A stretch of 64,000 nt of DNA from Prochlorococcus sp. AG-363-K07 (GTDB taxonomy: Bacteria; Cyanobacteriota; Cyanobacteriia; PCC-6307; Cyanobiaceae): positions 22,386 to 86,385 of the forward strand of contig QCFO01000007.1 in the NCBI GenBank assembly GCA_003280225.1, written 5' to 3'. Below the pieces are notes generated by a model. It saw only the letters and a list, made by a program, of their open reading frames with translations, did not search any database and was not told the origin of the DNA. Positions 1-9,482 of this stretch are shown one piece after another. Each line of letters begins with the position of its first letter. Positions within the stretch are counted from its first letter, which is position 1. A program made the position numbers and the translations under genes.

Positions 1-1009
1 CAACTCGCACTGCATATAGCTCTGATCGATGTCCTTCAACCCCTCCTCTAATAGCCTCTTTCACAAGATATTCAATTTGTTCATTGGTAATTTGGACATC
101 TGTCAGCCATTGCCTAGCCAGCAAAAGCTGTGTGGCCAGTGATTCAGTTGATTCAGCCCATAATTTCGAGAAAGTTTCACTGCATTGACCATGTTGCAAA
201 ACTGATTGGGTGATTTCTACACGTTGTTCATTAGTAATCAGCTGGTCAGCAGAAAGAACTATTGCAAATCGATCTAACAAGTGATCTCGAACTGCTCCTT
301 CTTCAGGGTTGTAAGTAGCTATAAGAAGTGGACGGCAAGGGTGGCTCAGGCTTAAACCTTCACGCTCTACACGATTCTCCCCTGCTCCTACTGCAGCAAG
401 CATCAAATTTACGATTCCATCATCTAACAAATTCAATTCATCTACGTAAAGCACACCTCTATGAGACTCAGCTAACAAACCTGGCTGAAAAACTGGAGTT
501 CCACTAGCCAAAGAGGCTGTCACATCAACTGCGCCAACCAATCGATCTTCCGTCACTCCTAGCGGCAATTGAATAAAGGGAGCCGGAATAACTCGAGTAG
601 GTACTTCAAAATCAATATTCCCCTCAGTCCCTTGTTGAGCCTGAACAAATATCTGAGTTGCTTCGTCCCACTCGTCTGGATTTTTGGGGTCGAGATTGAT
701 CCCTATTGGCCGATTGAAAGGAGACCCTAGTTGCTTTTCTCCTTCGCTGTCAGAATCTAAAGAAAGAACCTCTATAGGAGGTAACAGTGCATGCAAGCCC
801 CTAGCCAGGATTGATTTACCGGTGCCTCTTCCACCAGCAATGATCACCCCTCCAAGCCCAGGATCTACAGCTGCAAGCATCAATGCCAACTTAAGAGTTC
901 CATGTCCTGTAATCGCAGCCAAAGGAAAGGCGCGATCTGCCATCCCTTTGGCCATTAAATCTGAAGGCCTTGAGATGCTTTCCTTAGCGGTTGATCCGCT
1001 TGCAGCCAT
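1..1009 (-). CDS. chlD: Magnesium-protoporphyrin chelatase subunit ChlD (N-terminal part, runs off the window)
   Basis: Not in the ORF track because it has no stop inside the window; I translated it by hand from the minus strand. The product begins [10 protein letters not shown] and shows an AAA+ module: Walker A GGRGTGKS at about residues 59-66, then a segment [12 protein letters not shown] typical of the ChlI/ChlD AAA domain, then an arginine-bearing HLLDRFAI. About 336 codons are present; the family is usually about 660-700 residues, so the C-terminal integrin-I (VWA) domain lies beyond base 1. ChlD joins ChlI and ChlH to insert magnesium into protoporphyrin IX for chlorophyll synthesis. 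ChlD rather than ChlI is called from the degenerate N-terminus and wording of the motifs. It diverges from folK with only 56 bp between starts. Confidence 0.92.
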   Translation of the reverse strand, partial: MAASGSTAKESISRPSDLMAKGMADRAFPLAAITGHGTLKLALMLAAVDPGLGGVIIAGGRGTGKSILARGLHALLPPIEVLSLDSDSEGEKQLGSPFNRPIGINLDPKNPDEWDEATQIFVQAQQGTEGNIDFEVPTRVIPAPFIQLPLGVTEDRLVGAVDVTASLASGTPVFQPGLLAESHRGVLYVDELNLLDDGIVNLMLAAVGAGENRVEREGLSLSHPCRPLLIATYNPEEGAVRDHLLDRFAIVLSADQLITNEQRVEITQSVLQHGQCSETFSKLWAESTESLATQLLLARQWLTDVQITNEQIEYLVKEAIRGGVEGHRSELYAVRV

Positions 1010-1065
1010 TGGATGCCCCCAACCAATCAAATCCTTACCAGTCTCGCTGATCGGCTCATATTCTC

Positions 1066-1638
1066 ATGACTTTCGAGGAACCAAATCTTCTTGCTGTTGG
1101 GCTAGGTGCCAACCTCCCAAGTCCAATTGGTCCACCAATCTCCACGCTTATTGCAGTAAGACCTATCCTGCAAAAAGTTATTCAAGATTGGCTATCTCAA
1201 GTAACTGGTGAAAAAACAGATAGAGACAAGCATTCCAATGATTTGGAATGGTGTTGGTCATCTTTGTATGAGACAACTCCAATAGGCGGACCCAGTCAGC
1301 AAAATCCTTATATCAATGCTGTTCTTGTTGTAAATGGTGAAAGGTTGGCATCTGTAATCCCATGTGAATCTGCAGCAAGAAATCTGTTAGAAAGATTTTT
1401 AAAAATCGAAAAAGATTTTGGCCGAGATCGCAAAACTACTGAGATCCGCTGGGGGCCAAGATCTCTAGATTTAGATTTACTAGGATGGGGAAGCCTACAA
1501 GTACATCAGAAAGATCTAATACTCCCGCACCCACGACTTCTAGCAAGAAGCTTTGTCATAGTGCCATTAGGAGAAGCTCTAACCCAAAAAGAATCACAAC
1601 CTCCGTTCATAAAAACCAAGCTGGACTGGCCTAAATGA
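1066..1638 (+). CDS. folK: 2-amino-4-hydroxy-6-hydroxymethyldihydropteridine pyrophosphokinase (HPPK)
   Basis: Cytosolic folate-pathway enzyme that transfers pyrophosphate from ATP to hydroxymethyl-dihydropterin. The protein opens with the family signature VGLGANL, carries YETTPIGGPSQQNPYINAV in the middle, and has the HPPK hallmark RWGPRSLDLDLL followed by LPHPRLLARSFVIVPL. Length 190 aa is slightly above the usual 160-180; the region at about 40-60 looks like a lineage-specific insertion. It is divergent from chlD, so the short gap must hold both promoters, and it is followed on the same strand by a Nudix hydrolase. Confidence 0.93.
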   Translation: MTFEEPNLLAVGLGANLPSPIGPPISTLIAVRPILQKVIQDWLSQVTGEKTDRDKHSNDLEWCWSSLYETTPIGGPSQQNPYINAVLVVNGERLASVIPCESAARNLLERFLKIEKDFGRDRKTTEIRWGPRSLDLDLLGWGSLQVHQKDLILPHPRLLARSFVIVPLGEALTQKESQPPFIKTKLDWPK

Positions 1639-1707
1639 GACTTTCCTGACGACCAAATAATCAGGTAATTGCTAAAAAAGACATGCTGGTATCCAAAGAA
1701 TTTGTAC

Positions 1708-2268
1708 ATGACACCATTATCTCCAACAGAACCTTCAGTCCTTATCGAAGAAAAGGCTTCATTACAAGCTAAAAAAATTAGGTTTGAGATCAATAAGATC
1801 AGATTGCCAATGGGCTTAGAAAAAGAATTTGGATCAATCAAACATCCAGGCGCTTCACTAGCAGTTCCACAAACTAATGATGGGAAATTTGTACTACTCC
1901 GACAATACAGATTCGCGATCTCCAGAAGAATCATTGAATTTCCTGCAGGCACATTAGAAGATGGAGAAAATCCTCTTAGCTCAATGAAAAGAGAGCTTGG
2001 AGAAGAAACAGGTTATGAAGCATATGAATGGGAATCACTTGGGCAAATGTGTCCTTGCCCAGGATATTCCGATGAAATCATTCATATGTATTTAGCTAGG
2101 AATCTTACGCATATAGCTGAACCACCTCCAGGAGATGATGACGAAGATATTGAAGTATTAATTATGAGCAAAAGCGAAATAAATAAATGCATCTCAAGCG
2201 GGAATGAACTCCTAGATGGGAAAAGCATTACTGCATGGTACAGAGCTTGTCAATTAATAGAAAATTAG
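1708..2268 (+). CDS. Nudix hydrolase, ADP-ribose pyrophosphatase-like
   Basis: The ORF track starts at a TTG (1669), but the ATG at 1708 gives MTPLSPTEPS and a more usual family length (186 aa). A complete Nudix box GX5EX7REUXEEXGU is visible: GTLEDGE, then RELGEETGY, preceded by FPAGTL. The region before the box (LLRQYRFAISRRIIEFPAG) is typical of ADP-ribose pyrophosphatase-like members. These enzymes split nucleoside diphosphates linked to another moiety; the exact substrate cannot be told from the sequence. Lies about 70 bp behind folK and may be co-transcribed, though a functional link is not evident. Confidence 0.85.
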   Translation: MTPLSPTEPSVLIEEKASLQAKKIRFEINKIRLPMGLEKEFGSIKHPGASLAVPQTNDGKFVLLRQYRFAISRRIIEFPAGTLEDGENPLSSMKRELGEETGYEAYEWESLGQMCPCPGYSDEIIHMYLARNLTHIAEPPPGDDDEDIEVLIMSKSEINKCISSGNELLDGKSITAWYRACQLIEN

Positions 2269-2331
2269 GAAAGTACTTATAGTCTCATATGGAAAATAGC
2301 TTTCTAATTAATTTTAATAATCAATCTAATC

Positions 2332-3528
2332 TTACTCAGTAAGAATTGTTTTAACCCTAGAGATAACGTAGTCCTGCTGTTCCTTAGTGATTTCAGGAAA
2401 TATTGGCAAGCTAAGCACTTCGCAGCAAAGTTTCTCAGTCTTTGGCAAGCTACCGACTTTATATCCTAAGTCAGCATATGCAGGTTGTAGATGAATAGGA
2501 ATAGGATAATAAATAATTGTAGTCACTCCTTCTGATTCAAGATCAAGCTTGAATCTATCCCGAGGATTTTCATTGTTTGGGAAGGAAAAGTATTTGTCTT
2601 TGAATGGCTTTTGATTCCTAGCGAAGTTTTCAATTTGGTCAGAAAAAGATTTGATTCTTATTACAAATTGATTCCAACAATGCGTTGCATTCTCTTCATC
2701 CAACTCGGCAGGCAAGATCAAACTTGGACAATCACCAAGCATCTCTTGATAGTATTTAGCAACTGCCTGACGTTGATCAATCCAACCCATTAGCTTTGGT
2801 AATTTCACATTTAATACCGCAGCTTGAATAGCATCCATACGACTGTTATAACCCAATTCAGTATGCAAATAGCGACTTGGCATTCCATGCATTGAAAGGT
2901 GACGCATCCGCATAGCAAGGGAAGCATCATTAGTAACTACTGCTCCACTATCTCCAGCCGCTCCAAGATTCTTAGTAGGGAAGAAGCTAAAACAACCAAT
3001 ATTGCCCCAACTACCAACTGAGCAGCCGTTCCACTTGGCACCAGCAGCCTGCGCGCAGTCTTCGATGACTTTTAATTTATACTTTCTTGCAATAGTTAAC
3101 AACTTCTCCATATTTACAGGTCTACCAAAAAGATGAACAGGCATTATTGCTTTTGTCGACGAATTTATAGCTTTTTCTAGCTCCGAAAGATCAAGTAAAT
3201 AATCATCATCACTTACATCAACAAAAACAGGTTTGGCTCCTACAGCACTAATTGCTTCGGCGGTTGCAAAAAAACTAAATGAGCAAGTAATTACCTCATC
3301 CCCAACCCCTATATCAAGAGCTCTTAAAGCCAGAATCAAGGCATCTGTCCCACTATTACAGCTGACTGCATTAGAGACCCCAAGGGTCCGAGCAAATGAT
3401 TCTTCAAAAGCCTCAACTTCTTCACCACCGATGAAGTGGCCACTTCTTAAAACCCTCGAGATAGCAATATCAAGTTCAGGCGCAAGATTGGCAAGCTGCT
3501 TGGAAAGACTAAAAGGTGGGACCTGCAT
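2332..3528 (-). CDS. DegT/DnrJ/EryC1/StrS family PLP-dependent aminotransferase
   Basis: A 398-aa fold-type I aminotransferase of the sugar aminotransferase family. Visible motifs: SGHFIGGEEVEAFE near residue 30, NSGTDAL at about 58-64, VHLFGRP near 131, IEDCAQAAGA at 155-164, and the PLP lysine in FFPTKNLGAAGD (K186). Family members aminate keto-sugars for surface polysaccharide or nucleotide-sugar synthesis. Here it stands alone, without other sugar genes, so its acceptor sugar is unknown. The C-terminal EGVTTIIYYPIPIHLQPAY is also family-typical. Transcribed convergently to the Nudix gene. Confidence 0.9.
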   Translation of the reverse strand: MQVPPFSLSKQLANLAPELDIAISRVLRSGHFIGGEEVEAFEESFARTLGVSNAVSCNSGTDALILALRALDIGVGDEVITCSFSFFATAEAISAVGAKPVFVDVSDDDYLLDLSELEKAINSSTKAIMPVHLFGRPVNMEKLLTIARKYKLKVIEDCAQAAGAKWNGCSVGSWGNIGCFSFFPTKNLGAAGDSGAVVTNDASLAMRMRHLSMHGMPSRYLHTELGYNSRMDAIQAAVLNVKLPKLMGWIDQRQAVAKYYQEMLGDCPSLILPAELDEENATHCWNQFVIRIKSFSDQIENFARNQKPFKDKYFSFPNNENPRDRFKLDLESEGVTTIIYYPIPIHLQPAYADLGYKVGSLPKTEKLCCEVLSLPIFPEITKEQQDYVISRVKTILTE

Positions 3529-3577
3529 AAAATAACCTTACGACCTGGGAAAAAACGATTGGTAATTAGTGAGGGAA

Positions 3578-4198
3578 TCATCCAAACCAATAAGGCTCCT
3601 GTCCAGGGTGCCACTTGATATTGCACCCAATAGAAGGTTGTTGATCTGAAGAAACTTCTTTGCCTTCTAAAACAGCATCCAAAGCGGAGCGCAAATCAGA
3701 TCCATTTACGGGCAGTCTATTTCCTGGTCTACTGCTGTCTAACTGACCTCTATAGCGCAACCTTTGTTGATTATCTTGTTGCATTGAGAATAAAAAGAAA
3801 TCGGGGGTACACGCAGCCTTGAGATCTTTAGCAAGAGCTTGTTCTTCATCTATGAGATAGGGAAACCTCCATCCACGTTTTTCTACCTGAAGGGCTAATT
3901 GCTGAGGCGCATCTTGAGGATGAGTAATCAAGCTATTACTTGATACAGCAAGTATTTGCACCTTATCTCCATAGTCATGATCTAACATTGAGATCTGAGG
4001 CTCAATATGCTTTACAAATGGACAATGAGCACATATCACCATCAAGAGGATAGGTTTCTTATTAAGCATTTTATTGCTGATTGTGCCTGGGCCCCCTGAT
4101 TGGTCTTGATCTAACAAAGTCGAATTTTGAACAACTTTCAAATCAAAGGAGGGGAGCCTTGTCCCCAAAGGAAGCATTGTGGAAAATGTACGAACCAT
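3578..4198 (-). CDS. Thioredoxin-fold, AhpC/TSA-like redox protein
   Basis: A 206-aa soluble protein. Features: LPLGTRLPSFDL near the N-terminus resembles the opening of AhpC/TSA proteins; KPILLMVICAHCPFVKH holds a CXXC-type motif (CAHC) at the thioredoxin active-site position; CTPDFFLF contains the conserved cis-proline region (TPDFFLF). This pattern matches the thioredoxin family proteins often called PRX-like 2, found across cyanobacteria. Likely a thiol peroxidase or disulfide reductase, but the substrate is not known. It diverges from fabI over a 110-bp intergenic region containing an inverted repeat. Confidence 0.8.
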   Translation of the reverse strand: MVRTFSTMLPLGTRLPSFDLKVVQNSTLLDQDQSGGPGTISNKMLNKKPILLMVICAHCPFVKHIEPQISMLDHDYGDKVQILAVSSNSLITHPQDAPQQLALQVEKRGWRFPYLIDEEQALAKDLKAACTPDFFLFSMQQDNQQRLRYRGQLDSSRPGNRLPVNGSDLRSALDAVLEGKEVSSDQQPSIGCNIKWHPGQEPYWFG

Positions 4199-4236
4199 AT
4201 GATCGGATAAAAAGGGCTGTAATGGATTAGTAGCGA

Positions 4237-4269
4237 TATAAGGGCATTCTTTACAAGCAGTGCCCTATA
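4237..4269. promoter_or_regulatory. Imperfect inverted repeat in the fabI divergent promoter region
   Basis: TATAAGGGCA pairs with TGCCCTATA across a 14-nt spacer, with one bulged A. It lies between two divergent starts, so it cannot be a terminator of either neighbour. It could be an operator or a chance repeat. What binds it, if anything, is unknown. Confidence 0.25.
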
Positions 4270-4308
4270 TAGGAGAGAATCACACTAATTCAACAAAAAT
4301 TCTTTCAG

Positions 4309-5091
4309 ATGCTTCTCGATCTAAGCGGCAAAAAGATTCTTGTAACAGGCATTGCAAATAATCGCTCTATTGCTTGGGGCATTGCTCAACAACTAAGCGC
4401 AGCCGGTGCCGATCTTGGAATCACCTACCTACCTGATGAAAAAGGCAGGTTTGAGGCAAAAGTAAAAGAACTGACCGCTCCCCTCAACCCCAGTCTTTTC
4501 CTGCCACTAAATGTTCAAAATCAAGCGCAGATCGAAGAAGTGTTTAATGCAATCCAATCAAATTGGGGACAATTAGATGGATTAGTGCATTGTCTGGCAT
4601 TCGCTGGTAAAGAAGAACTCATTGGTGATTACAGCAACACAACTGCAGAGGGGTTTTCACGAGCTTTAGAGATAAGCGCATATTCTTTAGCACCTCTTTG
4701 CAAACATGCAAAACCTCTATTCTCCGAAGGAGCAGGTGTAGTCACTCTTACCTATTTGGGAGCGGAAAGAGCAATCCCAAATTACAACGTAATGGGTGTA
4801 GCAAAGGCAGCATTAGAGGCTTCAGTTCGCTATCTTTCCGCTGAGCTAGGCGCTGATAAACAAGTCAGAGTCAATGCAATTAGCGCAGGTCCTATAAGAA
4901 CTTTGGCTAGCTCTGCTATAGGGGGAATTCTAGAAATGATTCATAATGTTGAGGAGAAAGCTCCTTTGCGCAGAACTGTTACTCAAAAAGAAGTGGGAAA
5001 TACAGCGGCCTTCCTTCTAAGTGACTTAGCAAGTGGTATTTCAGGTCAAACTCTTTACGTTGATGCTGGCTATTGCATTAATGGGATGTAA
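4309..5091 (+). CDS. fabI: Enoyl-[acyl-carrier-protein] reductase (NADH)
   Basis: Last reductive step of each cycle of type II fatty acid synthesis, reducing trans-2-enoyl-ACP. The 260-aa protein is a short-chain dehydrogenase with the FabI-type nucleotide loop GIANNRSIAWGIA at 14-26 and the FabI catalytic pair in the Y-X6-K arrangement (Y159, K166), plus the second active-site tyrosine in TLTYLGA (Y149). The C-terminal SGISGQTLYVDAGY is also typical. The length matches the family. Stands alone on the plus strand, followed by hisB after about 40 bp. Confidence 0.97.
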   Translation: MLLDLSGKKILVTGIANNRSIAWGIAQQLSAAGADLGITYLPDEKGRFEAKVKELTAPLNPSLFLPLNVQNQAQIEEVFNAIQSNWGQLDGLVHCLAFAGKEELIGDYSNTTAEGFSRALEISAYSLAPLCKHAKPLFSEGAGVVTLTYLGAERAIPNYNVMGVAKAALEASVRYLSAELGADKQVRVNAISAGPIRTLASSAIGGILEMIHNVEEKAPLRRTVTQKEVGNTAAFLLSDLASGISGQTLYVDAGYCINGM

Positions 5092-5132
5092 TTACATTAA
5101 TGCAATATGCGCTCAACTTATAGGCAAGAGAA

Positions 5133-5750
5133 ATGAAATCATCACGTCAGGGGAATGTTCATCGCACCACTAAGGAGACAGACGTGTTGTTGCGTCTCAA
5201 TCTTGATGGCAGTGGCAATTGCAAAGTTTCTACAGGTATTCCATTCCTAGACCACATGCTTCAACAAATAGCTAGCCATGGATTGTTTGATCTTGAAGCA
5301 AAAGCCAAAGGAGATATTCACATAGACGATCATCACACCAATGAGGATGTTGGTATTGCCTTTGGCCAAGCTTTGGCAACAGCCTTAGGGGATCGAAAAG
5401 GAATTACTAGATTCGGTCATTTTGTTGCGCCTCTAGATGAAGCCTTAGTACATGTAGTTCTTGATTGTTCAGGAAGGCCCCACCTTAGTTATCAGCTCGA
5501 AATTCCAGCCCAAAAAATTGGAAGCTATGACACTGAACTAGTTAAAGAATTCTTTGTCGCCGTTGTAAACAACAGCGGACTAACTATGCATATCAAGCAA
5601 TTAAGTGGAACCAACTCACATCACATAGTCGAAGCATGTTTCAAAGCATTCTCCAGAGCACTAAGAATGGCCACTGAATTTGATCCGAGAAGATCAGATG
5701 CAATTCCAAGTAGCAAAGGGGTACTAGAGCAAGCTGGGCAAAATAATTAA
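5133..5750 (+). CDS. hisB: Imidazoleglycerol-phosphate dehydratase
   Basis: Sixth step of histidine synthesis: removes water from imidazole glycerol phosphate to give imidazole acetol phosphate. At 205 aa it is the monofunctional form without the phosphatase domain of enterobacterial HisB. Manganese-binding histidine motifs are clear: [20 protein letters not shown], and [17 protein letters not shown] near the C-terminus. The start ATG at 5133 is preceded by an AG-rich stretch. Follows fabI closely, which is a habitual marine picocyanobacterial arrangement rather than a pathway operon. Confidence 0.97.
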   Translation: MKSSRQGNVHRTTKETDVLLRLNLDGSGNCKVSTGIPFLDHMLQQIASHGLFDLEAKAKGDIHIDDHHTNEDVGIAFGQALATALGDRKGITRFGHFVAPLDEALVHVVLDCSGRPHLSYQLEIPAQKIGSYDTELVKEFFVAVVNNSGLTMHIKQLSGTNSHHIVEACFKAFSRALRMATEFDPRRSDAIPSSKGVLEQAGQNN

Positions 5751-5827
5751 AGATCTTTTCTTCAAAGCATTACTCACGGCCAAATTCGATTTACGCGAAT
5801 ATGAACTAATAGCTAAAGCATCAATTC

Positions 5828-7318
5828 GTGGAAGAACCTTTCTTGAATCATTCATCCAAAAGAGCTTCTGGTCAATTTGATAGGGAAGACTGGGCTAGCG
5901 CTTACGGCAATGTAGAAGCTGAATTAACAAATATCTCTTTAAAAGCAAGTCGCGGGAAAATCCCTACTGAAATGAATGGCTTTTTTTATAAAAACGGTCC
6001 AGGCCGTCTAGAAAGAAATGGCCATTGGGTCCATCACCCATTCGATGGAGATGGAATGATCTCTGCTGTTCAATTCAGCAATGGAGAAGTTAATCTAACC
6101 AATCGATTCGTTAGAACTAAAGCCTGGCAGGAAGAAGAAGTATTAGGGAAATTTCTTTATAGAGGAGTTTTTGGAACCCAAAAAGAAGGCGGAATAATGA
6201 AAAATGCCTTTGATGTCCGGCTGAAGAACATTGCCAATACAAATGTGGTCAAGCTTGGAAATGACTTATTAGCTCTTTGGGAGGCAGCAGAACCTCATGC
6301 ATTAGATCCAATTACTTTGGAGACAAAGGGAATTTCTAACCTTGAAGGAACACTTAAAAAAGGTGAAGCATTTAGTGCTCACCCAAGATTTGATCCAGGA
6401 CATTACGGACAAAAGAGGATGGTTTCCTTTGGAGTTAAAACGGGACCAAAAAGCACCATTAGACTCATGGAGTTTGAAGTCGATGGAACAAATTCCGGGA
6501 AACTAATTAGTGACAGACAAGATACTTTTAATGGGTTCGCCTTTCTTCATGACTTCGCCATAACACCGAACTGGGCAATCTTTTTGCAAAATGCAATTGC
6601 TTTTAATCCAATACCATTCCTTTTAGGCCAAAAAGGTGCAGGCCAATGCTTATCATCACAAAAAAATGGGCGCGCAAAATTTTGGTTAATTCCACGCAAT
6701 TCAGGGACCTTCGCTGGTGAATCCCCGAGAGAATTAGATGCTCCTGATGGATTTGTTTTCCATCATCTAAATGCATGGGAAGAAGGTGAGGAAATAATTA
6801 TAGACAGTATTTACTATCGTGATTTTCCTTCCATCGAACCAGAAGAAAACTTTCGAGAAATTAATTTTGATTCAATACCAGAGGGGATCCTCAAAAGATG
6901 TCAAATAAATAGTAAAAATAATAAAGTCAAGACAACACAGCTAAGTCCACAATGCTGCGAATTTGCAATGGTTAATCCACGCTTCGTAGGACTTAAAGGA
7001 AGCTATAGCTGGATGGCATCGGCAGCTAAAAAGTGTGGGAATGGTCCGCTCCAATCTATTAAAAAAATAGATCTCAAAAGTAATGAAGAATTATTTTGGA
7101 GTTGTGCCCCCAGAGGGTTTGTAAGTGAGCCACTCATGGTACCCAAACCAAACTCAAACTTAGAAGATGATGGTTGGGTTCTTGTATTAGTGTGGAATGG
7201 CTGTCGTCGTGGAACAGACCTAGTAATATTAAATGCAAGTAATCTTCACGAGGAAGCAGTAATAGAACTCCCCCTCTCAATCCCACATGGACTCCATGGA
7301 ACGTGGGTTGCTGAATAA
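5828..7318 (+). CDS. Carotenoid oxygenase (RPE65/lignostilbene dioxygenase family)
   Basis: A 496-aa non-haem iron dioxygenase that cleaves double bonds of carotenoids or apocarotenoids. Family marks: FYKNGPGRLERNG and HPFDGDGMISA in the N-terminal part, then the iron-binding histidines in HPRFDPG, FLHDFAIT, FHHLNAWE and the C-terminal HGLHGTW. The start is a GTG at 5828, chosen because the ORF begins there and the conserved region starts soon after. Could make apocarotenoids or retinal-like products; the substrate cannot be inferred. Convergent with rdgB. Confidence 0.9.
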   Translation: MEEPFLNHSSKRASGQFDREDWASAYGNVEAELTNISLKASRGKIPTEMNGFFYKNGPGRLERNGHWVHHPFDGDGMISAVQFSNGEVNLTNRFVRTKAWQEEEVLGKFLYRGVFGTQKEGGIMKNAFDVRLKNIANTNVVKLGNDLLALWEAAEPHALDPITLETKGISNLEGTLKKGEAFSAHPRFDPGHYGQKRMVSFGVKTGPKSTIRLMEFEVDGTNSGKLISDRQDTFNGFAFLHDFAITPNWAIFLQNAIAFNPIPFLLGQKGAGQCLSSQKNGRAKFWLIPRNSGTFAGESPRELDAPDGFVFHHLNAWEEGEEIIIDSIYYRDFPSIEPEENFREINFDSIPEGILKRCQINSKNNKVKTTQLSPQCCEFAMVNPRFVGLKGSYSWMASAAKKCGNGPLQSIKKIDLKSNEELFWSCAPRGFVSEPLMVPKPNSNLEDDGWVLVLVWNGCRRGTDLVILNASNLHEEAVIELPLSIPHGLHGTWVAE

Positions 7319-7378
7319 CAAATATCTAAGTAAACTAACAAGCTTACTATGCATATTTCACAAGAATAGATATCACAT

Positions 7379-7972
7379 TTACAGGATATTTGCCAATCTT
7401 TCTTCTAGCATGCTAAAAGCTTTCCCTCTATGACTAAGTGCTTGCTTCTCACTGAGTTTCATTTCAGCGAAAGTGAGTCCGCAGTTATTTACTTCAAAAA
7501 TAGGATCATAACCAAAACCCTTACTTCCTCTTGGTTCTTTAGTAATCAGTCCTTCGCATTTTGCTTGGACCTCAACTAGAATTTTATTATCAGGAGCAGC
7601 TAAACAAAGGGCTGAACTAAAATAAGCCGACCTATCATTAAAAGGTTTTAATTCTTGAAGTAACCTTTTAATCCGGTCCTCATCAGTTTCTGCATATCTT
7701 GCTGAATGGATGCCAGGGGCTCCACCAAGAGCATTCACGCATAATCCGGAATCATCAGCAAGAGTCCACTCTCTCGTTATGTTGGCTACTGAAAAAGCTT
7801 TTAAACGAGCATTATCAACAAAGGTATCTCCTGTCTCATCAATTTGAATATCTTCTGGTTTAGGTTTCACTAAGAATGGAAATTCTGAGAGCAGGTAAGA
7901 GAATTCTTTCACTTTCCCTAAGTTTCCTGATGCAACGACTAAAGTAGTCTTTTGTAAATATCTTTTGCTCAT
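7379..7972 (-). CDS. rdgB: Non-canonical purine NTP pyrophosphatase (RdgB/HAM1)
   Basis: Cleans the nucleotide pool by hydrolysing dITP, ITP and XTP to monophosphates. The 197-aa protein shows the family opening LVVASGNLGKVKEF, the catalytic LADDSGLCVNALGGAPGIHSARYA, and the C-terminal GSKGFGYDPIFEV and ALSHRGKA. Its first four bases overlap the stop of the upstream phosphohexomutase gene (ATGA-type overlap), so the two are almost certainly translated from one message. Confidence 0.95.
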   Translation of the reverse strand: MSKRYLQKTTLVVASGNLGKVKEFSYLLSEFPFLVKPKPEDIQIDETGDTFVDNARLKAFSVANITREWTLADDSGLCVNALGGAPGIHSARYAETDEDRIKRLLQELKPFNDRSAYFSSALCLAAPDNKILVEVQAKCEGLITKEPRGSKGFGYDPIFEVNNCGLTFAEMKLSEKQALSHRGKAFSMLEERLANIL

Positions 7973-9429
7973 ACTTTTTGCGCAAGTTCTTTAGCCCAAT
8001 TGAGAGCTAAATCAACTTCTTTTTTAGTAGGTGCTTCGCAATAAATTCTTAATAATGGTTCTGTTCCAGAAAAACGAAACATCAACCAATGTAATCTATC
8101 AATACGCAACTTTATCCCATCAATAGAAACTACTTCTTTTACTCTCTGACCTGCAACAAAGGATGGAGGCTTTGAATTCAGAAAAGCTTCTAATCGTCTT
8201 CTAGCATCCAAATCTTTTAATCGAATATCAACCCTGTCATAGTAACTATCCCCATAGATCTTCTTTAAATCATCTAATCTTTCTCCCAACAAAACACCGC
8301 CTTGAGTAATAGCTTCCAATAAAAGCAAAGAGGTAAACAAAGCATCTCTCTCAGGCAAATGCCCACCAAAACCAATTCCGCCGGATTCTTCACCTCCAAT
8401 TAAAACATTCTTTGAGAGCATCTCCGCTGCAATAAACTTAAAGCCAACCTTCAACTCTAGGACTTCAAGACCTAAAGCTTTAGATACAATACTCATCAAG
8501 TCAGAACCACTTACTGTTTTAATTACACATCCAGGGGTCTTATTTACACTCGCAAGATGATCTATAAGCAACGGCATTAACAATTGAGTACTACAAAACC
8601 TACCTTTTTCATCGATAGCTGCTATTCGATCTCCATCTCCATCAAATATCAAACCCATTGCAGGCTGTCCATTAGCGGAACACTGACTTACTTCCTTAAT
8701 TAGTTCTGCAACATATGGTTCTAAAGGTTCAGGTGGAGTACCCCCAAATAAAGGATCTCGATTACTTCTAATCTCCTTAAAAAGATTTGTATTTGTACAA
8801 TCAAAAATCTCACCAATACATCCCGCTGCCGAACCATGCATTGGATCAATAATTACTTTTACGCCCATTGATTCAAGTCCAGAACGAAGAGCGGAAATAT
8901 CAAATTTCTTCCGCAAATCATCTAGATGCTCCTTTCTTCCATCAAACTTTTGAGACACACCCTCTATTGGAACCCCTATTCCACCTGCAGCAAGTCTCTT
9001 CTCAACTGCCTCGGTGAAATCACCCTCAACTGAGCCTCCCCAAGGAGCCTTAATCTTTATTCCTAACCACTCAGGCGGGTTATGACTCGCAGTCACAACC
9101 AAAGCCCCCAAAGCCTGATGCTTTCTGACTGCCCAACTACAAGCAGGGGTTGGCAATGCACTTGTTGTCACAAGCGGCTCTAACTCGCAACCTCTTACAG
9201 CAGAAGCTATTACTTCAGCAAACTCAGGCGCGAGAAATCTTCTGTCATAACCAATAATGACCTGACGACTTTTTAAATCTAAAGGCGCACGATATTCCAG
9301 TTCCCTTACAGCGGCAGAAGCAACCAATAAAACCCTTTCAAGAGTTACATCAACTCCTATTACCCCCCTCCATCCATCTGTACCAAAATGGAGAGGAGCA
9401 GGACTTAACCGCAGCGGACTTTTCACCAT
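7969..9429 (-). CDS. Phosphoglucomutase/phosphomannomutase family protein
   Basis: A 486-aa alpha-D-phosphohexomutase. Motifs: FGTDGWRGVIG near residue 15; the phosphoserine loop VTASHNPPEWLGIK with the catalytic serine at S115; metal-binding FDGDGDRIAAID; sugar-binding GGEESGGIG; and the phosphate-binding FSGTEPLLRIYCEA at the end. It differs from glmM (also in this window, at 43.9 kb), so it is likely the phosphoglucomutase or phosphomannomutase. The sugar preference cannot be decided by eye. Translationally coupled to rdgB. Confidence 0.88.
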   Translation of the reverse strand: MVKSPLRLSPAPLHFGTDGWRGVIGVDVTLERVLLVASAAVRELEYRAPLDLKSRQVIIGYDRRFLAPEFAEVIASAVRGCELEPLVTTSALPTPACSWAVRKHQALGALVVTASHNPPEWLGIKIKAPWGGSVEGDFTEAVEKRLAAGGIGVPIEGVSQKFDGRKEHLDDLRKKFDISALRSGLESMGVKVIIDPMHGSAAGCIGEIFDCTNTNLFKEIRSNRDPLFGGTPPEPLEPYVAELIKEVSQCSANGQPAMGLIFDGDGDRIAAIDEKGRFCSTQLLMPLLIDHLASVNKTPGCVIKTVSGSDLMSIVSKALGLEVLELKVGFKFIAAEMLSKNVLIGGEESGGIGFGGHLPERDALFTSLLLLEAITQGGVLLGERLDDLKKIYGDSYYDRVDIRLKDLDARRRLEAFLNSKPPSFVAGQRVKEVVSIDGIKLRIDRLHWLMFRFSGTEPLLRIYCEAPTKKEVDLALNWAKELAQKV

Positions 9430-9482
9430 GACTAAGGGTTAGACCAGCTTGATCTAAAAGGCAAGCAACGTAACGCCAGGCT

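Noticed and set aside
684-1211. 175-aa plus-strand ORF
   Set aside because: Shadow of chlD (minus strand), which I read as a Walker A-bearing gene through this region.
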